From RPQJ01 sp963731105 (lineage in GTDB: Bacteria > Pseudomonadota > Gammaproteobacteria > Steroidobacterales > Steroidobacteraceae): 64,000 nucleotides of DNA. The stretch is taken from positions 90,332 to 154,331 of the forward strand of contig CAVSUM010000029.1 of the NCBI GenBank assembly GCA_963731105.1. Reading direction: 5' to 3'. Both the position numbers and the translations under genes were made by a program. The notes beneath the pieces are model-generated. The model saw only the letters and a program-made list of their open reading frames with translations, searched no databases and was not told the origin of the DNA. Each line of letters opens with the position of its first letter. Within the stretch, counting starts at the first letter, position 1. Shown here in pieces: positions 33,620 through 45,072 of the stretch.

Positions 33620-36080
33620 TCAACGGTGCACGACCTGCAGGATCGAATTGCGCACCTGCTCGTTGAGCACGACCTGCGCGTCGGACACGATCGCCTCGAG
33701 CATCCCGACGTCGAACTCGATCCTGTCCTCGTCGCTGACCGACAGCACCTGCCGCTCCCGCAGCAGGCCGAGGAAGTTCTGGAACAGCGACTTGTCGAAG
33801 AACTCGGGCGAATTGATCTCGTACAGCAGCGCCATGCGCTGCGCCATCAGCTGGCACTGGCGCTCCAGCGCTTCCTGCGTCAACCGGCCCGGCCCGGCCT
33901 TGAGCAGCAGCGCGAGCGCGAGGTAGTAGCGCTCGAGGATCGGCATGGTCGCCTGGGCGAGCACCGAGAGCTGCACCGCCTCCGGCGACTGCGCCGGCGG
34001 GCGCCGCCACTCGCTGCGATCGTCGCTCGCCGTGAGCAGGCCGTGGTTGAGCAGGTCCTCCAGCAGCTCGTCCACGACCCGGTGCAGCTCGCCTTCGGGC
34101 CAGCGCAGGAAATACTCGTCGGCGACGTACGGGTAGACGCGGCGCGCGAGGCGGCGCAGGTCTTCGCGCGGCACGACCGCATTGCCCAGGAACGGGCAGG
34201 CGAGCAGCGACGGCATCAGCAGCAGGTGCAGCACGTTGTTGCGGAAATAGCTGGTGAGGATCGACTGGTCGACGGGCATCTGCAGCACGTCGCCGAGCTC
34301 GTGCGGCTGGCGGCGCAGGATGCCGAGCGACTCGGCGTAGCGGATCATGGCCGCGCCGTCGGCGTTCGTGACGTGGACCTGCGGCGAATACGGCACCTTG
34401 CGCAGCAGCGACGCATACAGCTCGAGCTGCCGCGACAGGTCGGCCTCGCCCATGCTCTGGCGCGGCGTGGCGAGCAGCACCAGGCCGACCAGGTTGACCG
34501 GCGAGACGCAGGCGGCGGCATTGATGCGGGTCATGATGCCGGTGGACAGCTCACGCACCAGCGGGTTGAGCCACGCGGGGCGGTCCTCCGAGCCCGACGG
34601 CTCGCGCGACCAGCCCGGAGCGTGCTTCTGGATCAGCGGATCGAGTGGCAGCGGCTGGCCGAAGCTCACGTACACCTTGCCGAAGCGGCTGCGCAGTGCC
34701 GGGATCGCCTTGAGCAGGCTCAGCACGCTCTCCTTTTCCTTCGGCCGGCCGGACAGCTCGCCGATGTAGGTGCGCCCCTCGACCAGACCGCTCGTAGCCG
34801 AAGTAGATCGGCACGAACACCAGCGGCCGCGTCGGCTCGCGCAGGTAGCTGCGCACGGTCATCGACAACATGCCGGCCTTGGGCTGCAGCAGTCGCCCCG
34901 TGCGGCTGCGCCCGCCCTCGATGAAGTACTCGATCGAGTGGCCGCGGGCCATCATCTGGCCGAGGTACTTCATGAACACGGCCGAGTACAGCGGATTGCC
35001 GGAGAAGCTGCGGCGCAGGAAGAACGCGCCGCCGCGGCGCAGGAACGAGCCGACCACCGGCAGGTTGAGGTTGATGCCGGCGGCAATGTGCGGCACCGCG
35101 TAGCCCTTGTGGTAGACCACGTAGGACATCAGCAGGTAGTCCATGTGGCTGCGGTGGCACGGCACGTAGATGACTTCGCTGCCTTCCGCCACCGACTCGA
35201 GGCTCGAGAAGTTGGCGAGCTCGACGCCGTCGTAGAGCCGGTTCCACAGCCGGGTCAGCACGCCGTACATCAGCGTCACGAACCAGTGCGAGTAGTTCGC
35301 CGCGACCTCGTACGCGTAGCCTCGCGCCACCTTGAGCGCGTCGCGCCGGCTGATGCCCTTGGCCTGCATCTCGCCGCGCACGGCCTCGCGTACCACCTGG
35401 GTCTTGAGCACCTGCGTGACGATGGTGCGCCGGTGGGACAGGTCGGGGCCGATGGTGGCGACGCGCTGGTTGCGGAACTGCATGCGCAGCTGGCGCGACA
35501 GGCGGCGCGGGCCGACGGGCAGGCCGCGGGTCTCGCCGAGCGCGGGCTGCAGCGGCAGGGTCTCCCCGAACAGCAGCATCAGGTTGCGGCCGTTCACCAG
35601 CAGCGACAGCACCTTGCGGAAGCGGCCGCCGATGTCCCAGCCCTCCGCCACCAGCAGCCGGAACCAGGAGCGCTCGCGGCCGGGCGAGCGGCCCCAGAAC
35701 AGGCTGACCGGGACGATGTCGGCCTCGAACGCGAGGTCCGTCGCCGCCGCCGCGCACAGCTGGCGCAGCGTTTCGGGAATGCGGCGATCGAGGCGCAGGC
35801 CGAAGAACCCGGCGCGGCGCTCGAGGAACAGCACGCCGACGGCCGGCATGCCTGGACCGGAGGGCGGTGCCAGTGGCGGCGGCAGGGCTCGTTCGCGGCA
35901 GACGTATTCGAGTACCGCCACGTCGACGAGACTGCGCTTCTCCAGCGCATAGACCACCGGCCGTCCGGCCGCGAACTGCTGGGCCAGGTCGTCGGGCAGT
36001 ACCGAGGGTCGCACCCATAGCGCCACGAAACGGCGCACCAATGGCAGCAACAGGCGCTCGGTCGGCGAGAAGACGCTCAC
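33620..36080 (-). CDS. plsB: Glycerol-3-phosphate acyltransferase PlsB (frameshifted)
   Basis: Inner-membrane enzyme that starts phospholipid synthesis by acylating G3P. The HX4D catalytic motif (CHRSHMDYLL), GGAFFLRRSF and FIEGGRSRTGR are intact in the first ~430 residues. The C-terminal half is in another frame beginning near LSLLKAIPALRSRFGKVYVSFG. An extra T near 34790 explains this; removal restores GYERLVEGRTYIGELSGRPKEKE. Corrected length is about 819 aa (E. coli 807). Because PlsB is normally essential where no PlsX/Y replaces it, a sequencing error is likely. Confidence 0.93.
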
Positions 36081-36101
36081 GCAGGTGCCGCCAGCGGACG
36101 C

Positions 36102-36375
36102 TCAGCGCTCGTCGGACGGGGCGTCGTCCTCGGAACGGCGGATGGCTTCGTCCATCTCGCCCTTGCGGCCGAGTGTCAGGCCTTCGACGGCGCGGGCGCG
36201 GTCCTGCGTCTGGATCATGTCGTCGAACACCGTCTCGTCGGTGTCGCGCCCCTTGGCGCGGGCCTCTTCGCGGGCCTGTTGCCTTGTCTTTGGACTCGTG
36301 CGGCGTCGGGGAACCGCACGCAGCGAGGGTCGCCAGCGCGAGCGCAGTGAGCGTCAGTCTTGCGGCGAATCGCAT
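36102..36375 (-). CDS. Small lipoprotein, unrecognised (frameshifted)
   Basis: About 90 aa. The signal peptide (MRFAARLTLTALALATLAAC) ends in a LAAC lipobox. The mature part is short, hydrophilic and helical, with a DKQQAREEARAKGRDTDETVF region after removing an extra G near 36285. It ends 21 bases before plsB starts and may be co-transcribed. I do not recognise the family. The ATG at 36375 is chosen for its signal peptide; an upstream Met in frame exists but is less typical. Confidence 0.65.
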
Positions 36376-36414
36376 GGCATCCCCCCGGGATTGCGGAGGG
36401 AGCATCTTACCCGA

Positions 36415-36927
36415 TCAGTGGTACTCGTCGATCGAGTACAGGAAATACGCGAAGTAGTGGTTGATCGCGCGGATCTGGTCGAGCAGCCGGTGGTCCGAGT
36501 CGACGACGTGCAGCGTGGCCTTCTGCTCGCGCGCGAAGCGGAAGCTGTTGTCGACCGGGATCACCTCGTCGCGCCAGCCGTGGATGATGGTGGTCGGGCA
36601 GGTCGCCGGCCGCGGGCTGAACTTCTCGTAGCCGGGCATGTAGAGCGCGGGCGCCAGCAGGAACATGCCCCGCGCCTGCAGCAGCGACGAGCACGCGACC
36701 GACACGTAGCCGCCCATGCTCGAGCCCGCGAGCACCAGGGAGCCGCGCAGGTCCTTGCAGAAGGCGAGCAGCCGCGTGACGCGCGCCTGCGGGTCGTCGA
36801 TGCCGCGGTAGTCGACCGACTCGACGTGGAAGCCTTCCTCGCGGGCGATCTCGGCCATGGCAGCGATCTTGCTGCCCCATGGCTCGCTTTCCTGGCCGTG
36901 CGAGAACACCACGTAGCGTTCGGTCAT
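36415..36927 (-). CDS. Alpha/beta hydrolase (YqiA-like esterase)
   Basis: A 170-aa serine hydrolase. The nucleophile elbow is AGSSMGGYV, the Asp is probably in IIHGWRDEVIP and the His in DSDHRLLDQI, giving a full triad. It opens with VVFSHGQES, the oxyanion-hole strand. ATG 36927 follows AGGAAGGG. The small size fits YqiA/UPF0227-like esterases. The substrate is unknown. It is divergent from the large hydantoinase gene with about 97 bases between starts. Confidence 0.82.
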   Translation of the reverse strand: MTERYVVFSHGQESEPWGSKIAAMAEIAREEGFHVESVDYRGIDDPQARVTRLLAFCKDLRGSLVLAGSSMGGYVSVACSSLLQARGMFLLAPALYMPGYEKFSPRPATCPTTIIHGWRDEVIPVDNSFRFAREQKATLHVVDSDHRLLDQIRAINHYFAYFLYSIDEYH

Positions 36928-37024
36928 GCCTTGCCCTTCCTGATCCGCGGCCATGATAGCGCCGTGCGGCGGCCGGAATCGCGCAGCAGTTCTCATCGTG
37001 GACCGGCCGTGCGACATTCGTCAC

Positions 37025-40000
37025 ATGACCCGACTGCCCTCCGTGCGCGGCTGGCGCTTTGCCATCGACCGCGGCGGCACGTTCACCGACATCGTGGCCA
37101 GCGACCCGGCCGGCACGCTGCACACCCACAAGGTGCTGTCGCACGACCCGGCGCAGGCCGGCGATCCCGCCGTGCGCGGCATCGCCGAACTCCTGGCACG
37201 GCACGCCGCGACCGGAGCGCCGATCGATTCGGTCCGCCTCGGCACCACGGTCGCGACCAATGCGCTGCTGGAGCGCCGCGGCGAGCCGACGCTGCTGGTA
37301 GTCACGCGCGGCCTGCGGGACGTGTTGCGCATCGGGCACCAGCACCGTCCGGACATCTTCGCCCGCGAGATCCGCCTGCCGCCGGTGTTGTACACGCGCG
37401 CGATCGAGGCCCGCGAGCGGCTCGCGGCCGACGGCGAGATCCTCGAGCCGCTGGACGAAGCGGCACTGGCCCGCGACCTCGCGGCCGCACGGCGCGACGG
37501 ACTGCGGGCCGTCGCCGTCGCATTGCTGCACGCCGTGCGTAACCCTGCGCACGAGCGGCGGGTCGTCGAGCTGGCGCTGGCCGCCGGCTTCGAGGAAGTC
37601 GTGGCGTCGCACGTGGTGGCGCCATTGATCGGGCTGATCGCGCGCGGCGACAGCGCGGTGGCCGATGCCTACCTGTCGCCGACGCTGCTGCGCCACCTGC
37701 ACGCCTTTCGCAGCGAGACAGCCGCCCGGCACGGCGACGTGCCGCTGCTGGCGATGCAGAGCAATGGTGGCCTGGTCGATCCGCAGGGCTTCCGCGGCAT
37801 CAATGCCGTGCTGTCGGGCCCGGCGGGCGGCGTGGTCGGGCTGGCCGCCATCGGCTCGGGCGCGGGCCGCGAGCGACTCGTCGGCTTCGACATGGGCGGC
37901 ACATCCACCGACGTGAGCCTGTATGCGGGCGAATTGCCGCGCCGCTACGCGACCGAAATCGACGGCGTGCGCCTGCAGGCGCCGATGATGGACATCCACA
38001 CCATCGCGGCCGGCGGCGGCTCGATCGTGCGCTTCGCCGACGGCCGCCTGCAGGCCGGGCCGGACTCGGCGGGCGCGGATCCCGGGCCGGCGTGCTATCG
38101 GCGCGGCGGCCCGGCCACGATCACCGACTGCAACGTGGTGCTCGGCCGCATTCAGCCCAAGCGCTTTCCCCGCGTGTTCGGGCCGACCGGCGACCAGCCG
38201 CTGGATTCCGACGCCTCCAGGGCGCGACTGGCGGAGATCGCCGCGCAGGTCACGACCGCCGGCGGCCCGCGCTACACGGTCGAGGCGCTGGCCGAGGCGT
38301 TCCTCGAGGTCGCCGTCGCGAAAATGGCGAACGCGATCCGCGAACTTGCGCTGCGCCACGGCGAGGACACGCAGCGCTTCGCGCTGGTGCCGTTCGGCGG
38401 CGCGGCCGGCCAGCACGCCTGCGCCGTCGCGGAGCTGCTCGGCATCGGCACCCTGCTGCTGCACCCGCTGGCGGGGGTACTGTCGGCGTGGGGCATCGGC
38501 CTGGCGCGTCGGCGCAGCCTGCGGCGCCGCAGCGTCGAAGTCGCGCTCGACGAGCATGGGCATGGCCGCGGCTGCGGTTGTCTTGCACGAGTTGCAGGAC
38601 GCAGCGTGCGAGGACCTCGAACGCCAGCGCGTCGCGCGCGCCGACATCGAGCCACGCCGCACGGCGCACCTGCGCGTCGCTGGATCCGATACCGCGATCG
38701 AGGTCCCGTGGCAGGACCAGGCGGGATTGCGCGGCGCATTCCTCGCGGCGCACCAGCGTCTGTATGGATTTGCCGGTGACGATGCGGCACTGGTCATCGC
38801 CGCGGTCGGGGTCGAAGCCGCTGAGCGGGCCGCGCCGGATGAATCTGCCTCAACCACGCCCCCTGCTGCCGCAGCACCGATTGCCGCCCCGGCGTCGACC
38901 GGCCGGTCCTGGAGCCGCGGCGCATGGCACGACGTGCCGTTGCACGCGCGCGAGGCGCTGCGGCCCGGCACATGCATCGCGGGACCGGCGCTGGTGAGCG
39001 AGCGTGGCGCGACCGGGTGGATCGCCGCGGGCTGGGAGGCAACGGTCGCGACAGACGGCGTGCTGGTCGTGCAGCGCACCGCCGCCGCGCAGGTCGTGGC
39101 AGCGGACGAGGCTACCGCGCCCGACCCGCTGCGCCTGGAGATCTACAGCGGCCTGTTCATGCACGTCGCGGAACAGATGGGCGTGGTGCTGCGGCAGACG
39201 GCGAGCTCGGTGAACATCAAGGAACGCCTCGATTACTCGTGCGCCTTGTTCGATGGCGCGGCACAGCTGGTCGCCAACGCACCGCACATGCCGGTGCACC
39301 TCGGTTCCATGGGGGCCAGCGTGCAGGCGGTCCTGGACGCGCACGGCGGCGACCTGCGGCCGGGCGACGCATTCCTGCTCAACTCGCCGTACCACGGCGG
39401 CACTCACCTGCCCGACATGACCGTCGTCACGCCGGTGTTCGATCCGGCCGGCCGTGACGTGCAGTTCTTCACGGCCTCGCGCGCGCATCACGCGGACGTC
39501 GGCGGCACCACGCCGGGCTCGATGCCGCCCGGCAGCCGCGACATCGCCGAGGAAGGCGCGCTGATCACGCCGACACGCATCGTGCGGGACGGACGCTTCG
39601 ACGCGGAGCTGGTGCGCCGCCTGCTGGCGGCGGGCCCCTGGCCGGCCCGCAACGTGGCGCAGAACCTGGCCGACCTGCGCGCGCAGCTCGCGGCAAACGC
39701 GCGCGGCAGCCACGAACTCGAGCGGGCCGCGGCTGGCCGCGGCTGGCCGGCGCTGCGCGCCTACATGGGGCACGTGCAGGACAACGCCGAAGCGTGCATG
39801 CGCCGCGCGTTGCGCGGCTTGCGCGACGGCAGCTTCCGCTACGAGATGGACAACGGCCAGGCGATCGTCGTGCAGGTGCGCATGGACCGCGCCGCGGGCA
39901 GCGCCGTCGTCGATTTCACCGGCACGTCGCCGCAGCAGGCCAACAACCTGAATGCGCCGCGCGCCGTGACGGTGGCCGCGGTGCTGTACGTGTTCCGCAC

Positions 40001-40664
40001 GCTGGTCGCGGAGCCGATACCGCTCAATGCCGGTTGCCTGCGTCCGCTCACGGTCATCGTGCCGCCGGGATCGCTGCTCGACCCCTCGCCGCCGGGGGCG
40101 GTGGTGGCCGGCAACGTCGAGACTTCGCAGTGCATCGTCGACGCGCTGTATGGGGCGCTCGGCGTGCAGGCCGCGGCACAGGGCACGATGAACAACTTCA
40201 CGTTCGGCAACGAACGCTACCAGTACTACGAGACCATCGCGGGCGGCGCGGGCGCGGGGCCCGGCTACCATGGCGCCAGCGGCGTGCAGACGCACATGAC
40301 CAACTCCAGGCTCACCGACCCCGAGGTGCTCGAGCGCCGTTTCCCGGTGCTGCTGCGCGAGTTCGCGCTGCGTCCGGGCTCCGGCGGCGACGGCGAGTTC
40401 CACGGCGGCGACGGGCTGGTGCGCGAAGTGGAGTTCCGCGAGGCGATGACTGCAGGGATCCTCGCCAACCACCGTCGGGTGGCGCCGTTCGGGCTGGCGG
40501 GCGGCGGCGCGGGCCGTGTCGGCGTGAACCGACTGATCCGGCGCGACGGCCGCTCAGAAACGCTGCAGGGTACGGCCGAAGTCGCGGTGGATGCGGGCGA
40601 TCGTCTCCGCATCGAGACGCCCGGCGGGGGCGGCTGGGGCGCCCCGGTCCGTCGCGACGATTGA
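37025..40664 (+). CDS. 5-oxoprolinase-type fused hydantoinase A/B (frameshifted)
   Basis: An ATP-dependent amidohydrolase of about 1,212 aa after correction. The N-terminal HyuA half has FAIDRGGTFTDIVA, LGTTVATNALLERRG and GFDMGGTSTDVSLY, all ASKHA ATP-binding motifs. The C-terminal HyuB half starts near LRLEIYSGLFMHVAEQMG and ends IETPGGGGWGAP. An extra C near 38560 divides it; removal gives ALDEMGMAAAAVVLHE. The A-B fusion order is that of eukaryotic/bacterial 5-oxoprolinase, but the substrate could be another cyclic amide. The 3' end overlaps the next gene by 111 bases in antisense. Confidence 0.88.
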
Positions 40665-42333
40665 GTGCTGCGGGCGCGGCTCGCTGTAATGGCCGAACAG
40701 CGCCTGCGCCAGCGTCTGCTGGCGCTGCGTGTCCTCGAGGTCGGGTGCCGGCAGCGGCACCGCCTGCACGGTCATGCGCGTTTCGGGCGGCAGCTGGAAG
40801 CCGCGTGCCGGACGGACGCGGCTGCCCGAGCGCGCGTGGGTCACCATGAACGAGCGCCACGGGCCGGGCTGCGCGGAACGCAGTGACACGAGCAGGTTGA
40901 TGCGGCCGGCCGCGACGTCCTCGGCGCCGTTGACGCGTTCGTCGCAGATCACCTCGAAAACGTCCGGCTGCCTCCGCTGGCCCGAACAACCCGGTCTCTG
41001 TCAGCGTCTGCAGGAACGACTGCACCTGTCGCGCCAGCCGGTGCCACACGGGACGCTCGCTGCGCTCGAACACGGCCCAGCGCGTGCCGCGCTCGATGCT
41101 GGCCATCAGCAGCAGGTTGCGACGCTGCGCGGTCAGCAGGCGGCCGGCCGGAGTCGCCGCCGCGCCCCCTGCCAGTGTCTTCAGCGCCACCGCGCGCGGG
41201 CTGGCCGAGCGCAGCGACTGCAACGGGTTCAGGCCGTGCGCCGCGAGCCGCGCCCGCTCGGCTTCGGTGAGCGCGAACTGCGGCCGCGCCGACTGGCGCA
41301 GCAGCAGCTCGTCGTCATCGCCCGGCTGCCACGGCGAGCGCTGCGAGTCGAGGCGCGCCAGCGTGCCAGCCACGGCGCCGCAGTTGGCGAACGTTTCCGC
41401 ACGACCGCGCAGCCGGTCGAACGCCTGGATGCGCGGGAAGCACATGAACGCGTGCTCGGAGCGAAACTCGAACTCGCGCAGGCCCTGCAGCGCCTCGTCG
41501 CAGGACTGCCACGCGGCCGGCGGATCCACGACCAGCAGCGCATGGCGCTCGCGACACAGGCGGGCCGCCACCAGCAGCACGCTCGGGCCGACGTCGCGCT
41601 CGCGCTCGAGCGGCGGGATGCAGACGAAGCGCACATCCTCGGCGGACGCGAGCGCGAACAGGCCGCTGCCCGCCTCCGGCGATCCGATCACGTCGTAGTC
41701 GGTGAGCGGGGCGCCGTCGTCGCCGTCGGGGTTCGAGTCGACGTAGCCGATCGGGTGGCGCGAGCCGACGCGGAACGTCCGGTCGGGACGCGTGTCCGGC
41801 ACCGGGCCACGCACGCGCACCAGCTGCGACTCCTGCAGCGCCGTCGCGACGAAGCGCGTCGTGTCCGACACCACCGAGACGCGTCGGAAGATCTCCTGGT
41901 CCTCGATGTGCTCGGAGCCGCGCGTGCGCAGGCGCTGCACCACCAGGTTGAAGCGATCGGGCTCGCCGGCCGTGATGTTGTCGTAGTCGACCGAGGCGCG
42001 CAGCACCTCGCGCGAGCCCGGGCTGAGCGCCGCGAGTGTCAGGGAATGCGGGCCGCAGGGCAGCGTGATGGTTGCAGCCGCGCCGCCGTTGACGACGCGC
42101 ACGACCACGGCCCGCTCGCCGCCGTGCTCGAAGAACTGCTCCACCGCGTACGACAGCGGGCTCGGCTGCCACAGGCCACCGAACACCTGGTGGAACTCGG
42201 CGAAGCTGCGCAGCGTGACCGGCTGGTTGACCGGCCCGCGCAGGGTGCGCCCGACGAACGCGGTGACGGCGGTTGGCAGCGCGGCGATGGCGCTGTCCGC
42301 GCCCGGCCCTTCCGCCACGACGATGCCGCCCAT
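40554..42333 (-). CDS. Orphan phage tail-sheath-like protein (frameshifted)
   Basis: About 592 aa corrected. The N-terminus (GGIVVAEGPGADSAIAALPTAVTAFVGRTLRGPVNQP) and the LSYAVEQFFEHGGERAVVVRV segment match contractile tail sheath proteins. The C-terminal VICDERVNGAEDVAAGRI...INLLVSLRSAQP is also sheath-like. An extra base near 40965-40970 splits them. No tube, baseplate, terminase or other phage gene is nearby, so it is isolated. It may be a domesticated sheath used in another assembly, or a remnant. The C-terminal ~36 codons overlap the oxoprolinase gene on the other strand. ATG 42333 was chosen; a TTG five codons upstream is possible. Confidence 0.75.
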
Positions 42334-42426
42334 TGAAGAATCCCGCAAACCGGTGCCCCCGCGTGCGCCGTGGGTAAGGTACCACAGCTTCTAGTATCCT
42401 TGGCCGCCGTTTACCCCCACCTATTG

Positions 42427-43371
42427 ATGCACACGACCTCCGGACGCTGGCGGCTCGGACTCGCCCTCGCGCTCACCACGGCGGTGTGCTGGGGCCTGCT
42501 GCCGATCGCCCTCAAGTTGACGCTGACCGGCATGGATGCCTGGACGCTCACCTGGTACCGGTTCACCACGGCAGCCGTCGTCCTCGGCGCGTTCCTGGCC
42601 TGGCGCCGCCGCCTGCCGTTGCGCTCGCCGCTCACGCGCCGCGGCTGGTGGCTGTATGCGGTCGCGCTGCTGTGCCTGGTCGCGAACTACGTGGGCTACC
42701 TGGTGTCGCTCAATCTCACCAGTCCCACGGTCGCGCAGGTGCTGATCCAGCTCGCGCCGGTGCTGCTGCTGTTCGGCGGCCTGGTCGTGTTCCACGAACG
42801 CTTCGCGCCGCTGCAGTGGGTCGGCTTCGCGATGCTGCTCGCCGGACTCGCGGTGTTCTTCCACGACCGCCTCGCCGAGGTGTTCGCGATCGGCACGCGC
42901 CTCGGGCTCGGCGTGGTGGTGATGCTGTTCGCCGCGCTCGCGTGGGCCGCCTACGCGCTGGCGCAGAAGCAGCTGCTCACGCAGCTCGCCTCGGAGCAGG
43001 TGCTGTTCCTGGTGTATCTCGGTGCGGTGCCGCTGCTGCTGCCGCCCGCGCATCTCGCGCAGGTGCTCGCGCTCGACGGCCTGCAACTCGGCATGCTCGT
43101 GTTCTGCTGCGCCAACACCGTGATCGCCTACGGCTGCTTCGCCGAGGCGCTCGAGCATTGGGAGGTGTCGCGCGTGAGCGCCGTGGTGACGCTGGCGCCG
43201 ATCGTCACGGTGCTGGGCGTGCAGGCCGCCGCCTGGCTGTGGCCGCACGCCGCACCGGCGGAGGCACTGTCGGGATGGAACATCCTGGGCGCCGCGCTCG
43301 TGGTCGCGGGATCGATGACGACCGCGCTGGGCGCACGCTCAGTGCTTGGTGCGACTCGCCCCGACGCCTGA
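42427..43371 (+). CDS. EamA/DMT-family transporter
   Basis: A 314-aa integral membrane protein with ten hydrophobic helices in two EamA repeats (CWGLLPIALKLTL near the start; a second repeat from VVVMLFAALAWAAYALAQK). The substrate is unknown. ATG 42427 places a short basic N-tail before helix 1. It is divergent from the sheath-like gene with a 93-base gap, and its last 33 bases overlap the convergent L,D-transpeptidase gene. It is unrelated in position to the other EamA gene at 4666. Confidence 0.86.
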   Translation: MHTTSGRWRLGLALALTTAVCWGLLPIALKLTLTGMDAWTLTWYRFTTAAVVLGAFLAWRRRLPLRSPLTRRGWWLYAVALLCLVANYVGYLVSLNLTSPTVAQVLIQLAPVLLLFGGLVVFHERFAPLQWVGFAMLLAGLAVFFHDRLAEVFAIGTRLGLGVVVMLFAALAWAAYALAQKQLLTQLASEQVLFLVYLGAVPLLLPPAHLAQVLALDGLQLGMLVFCCANTVIAYGCFAEALEHWEVSRVSAVVTLAPIVTVLGVQAAAWLWPHAAPAEALSGWNILGAALVVAGSMTTALGARSVLGATRPDA

Positions 43372-44541
43372 AGCCTTGCCCGCCGGCTCGTCCTCGCTGT
43401 CGCTGCCGTCCCAGTTGGCGCCTTCCGGCAGCGTGTTCTCCACGCGCCGCGCCGCGGCGAGGTAGCCGTCGTAGCTGATGCCGCGGCGCGAGACCGGCAC
43501 CGCGACGCCGCGCGCCTCGTTGACCACCTGCTCGGTGACCGTCCAGTCGACCACCCCGCCCTGCTGGCGCACGCGCTGCCAGGTATCGTCGGAGATCGCC
43601 TTGCTGAACAGCGCATGGCGCTGCTCTGCCTGCGCTTCCTTGTTGTTCGACCGCAGTTCCTCGTGCGGCGGGTAGGACTGCACGTACAGGCTGTCGCCGT
43701 GCCAGCGGTACAGCAGCGGCTGGTTCACCACCGTGACCTTGGTGCCGAGCGCCACGCGGTCGAACAGCTGCTCGACGTCCTCAGGGTACATGCGGATGCA
43801 GCCGTGGCTCGCGCGCAGGCCGACGCCGGCGGGCTTGTTGGTGCCGTGGATCAGGTAGCTCGGCCAGCCGAGGTTCATGGCGCGGTTGCCGAGCGGGTTG
43901 TCCGGTCCGGGCGGCACGCGCGCCGGCAGCGGATCACCTTCGGCGGCATGCTCCTTGCGCACCGACGACGGCGGCGACCACCACGGATTCTTGCGCTTCG
44001 AGACGATCGTGGTCTTGCCGGACGGCGTGGCCCAGCCGACCTTGCCGATGCCGATCGGGTAGGTCACGACCACGCGCCGGCCGTCCTTGCCCGGCTTGGG
44101 GAAATAGAACATGCGCAGCGCCGCGAGGTTGACCACGATGCCGTCATGCGGCGCGTCGGGCAGCACGAACTGCGTCGGCAGCACGATGCGCGTGCCCTCC
44201 CCCGGCAGCCACGGGTCGACGCCGGGGTTGGCGTTGACCACTTCGTCGTAGCCGAGGTTGAAGCGTCGCGCGATGTCGGCGAGCGTGTCCTCGTGGCGCG
44301 ACTGGGTGACCTGCAGCTCGCCGATGACGCCGGTGGTTGCCGGGTCGAATTCGAAGGTGTGCGTCGCGAGCGGCGCGACGATCGGCGGCGGCGGTGGCGG
44401 CGGCGGCGGAGCGGGCGGCGGCTCGGGCTCGCGCTGCAGGAGGCTGCAACCGGCGAGCGCCAGCACCCCGAGCAGCGTCGCCGCGCGGATCGCTGTACTC
44501 CGCGAGTGGCGCCGGTGAGATCCCGGCTTGTCGAACTGCAT
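43339..44541 (-). CDS. L,D-transpeptidase lipoprotein with LysM domain
   Basis: A 400-aa periplasmic enzyme of the YkuD/ErfK family that cross-links peptidoglycan or attaches proteins to it. The lipobox is LALAGC after a signal peptide, followed by a poly-Pro linker. Next come a LysM-like segment (TLADIARRFNLGYDEVVNANP) and the catalytic domain with HGTNKPAGVGLRASHGCIRMYPED, containing the active Cys. ATG 44541 follows GGGGTGA. The C-terminal ~90 residues are an uncharacterised extension. It starts 22 bases after the TPM gene and is probably in its operon. Confidence 0.9.
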   Translation of the reverse strand: MQFDKPGSHRRHSRSTAIRAATLLGVLALAGCSLLQREPEPPPAPPPPPPPPPIVAPLATHTFEFDPATTGVIGELQVTQSRHEDTLADIARRFNLGYDEVVNANPGVDPWLPGEGTRIVLPTQFVLPDAPHDGIVVNLAALRMFYFPKPGKDGRRVVVTYPIGIGKVGWATPSGKTTIVSKRKNPWWSPPSSVRKEHAAEGDPLPARVPPGPDNPLGNRAMNLGWPSYLIHGTNKPAGVGLRASHGCIRMYPEDVEQLFDRVALGTKVTVVNQPLLYRWHGDSLYVQSYPPHEELRSNNKEAQAEQRHALFSKAISDDTWQRVRQQGGVVDWTVTEQVVNEARGVAVPVSRRGISYDGYLAAARRVENTLPEGANWDGSDSEDEPAGKASGVGASRTKH

Positions 44542-44563
44542 CAAAGTCACCCCTTGCGTCGCA

Positions 44564-45068
44564 TCACAGCAAAGTCGGCCGATTCGGCAGTTCGTCCTCG
44601 TCGCGCTGGCCGGGCTGCCGCGGGAAGCAGCGCGCGACGATGCGACCGGCGTCCTCCACGCCGACCAGCGCGCCCTCGCGGAATCGACCCGCACGGAATT
44701 CGCGCTCCATGTCGTCACAGACCGTGCGCCACTCGGCAGCGCGTCACGCAATCGTTGAAGCCGCGATCGGCGACGATCTCCACCACGCGGTCCGCCAGCA
44801 ACACGTAGACCAGCACGCCGTTGTTCGCGGCCGTATCCCAGACGCCGAGGGCTGCGAACACCTCGAGTGCGCGGGCGCGCGGCGGCTTGCCGCCCCAGGC
44901 GTCGCCCGGTTCGAGCGAGCCCTCGATGGCGAAGCGGATCTCGCCGGAGTGGTGTCGCTCCGATGCGGTGATCGCCTGCTCGATGGCGTCGAGCGCATCG
45001 ACCGGGAATGCGCGGCGCAGCGCGGTGCGCGTCGCGAACACGTGGCGTAACCAGCGTCCCCAGTCCAT
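44564..45068 (-). CDS. TPM-domain protein without signal peptide (frameshifted)
   Basis: About 167 aa corrected. The TPM fold (AIEQAITASERHHSGEIRFAIEG; GVWDTAANNGVLVYVLLADRVVEIVADRGFN) is followed, after an extra C near 44752, by CVTAAEWRTVCDDMEREFRAGRFREG. This C-terminal part completes the domain. It starts 4 bases after the upstream TPM gene and lacks its signal peptide and Gly-rich tail. This pair with LemA is a common conserved group whose biochemical role is unsettled (phosphatase or membrane-protein quality control has been proposed). Confidence 0.83.
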
Positions 45069-45072
45069 GGAC

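Noticed and set aside
40554..42333. A prophage
   Set aside because: Only one sheath-like gene is present; no integrase, terminase, capsid or lysis gene, and the flanks are metabolic.
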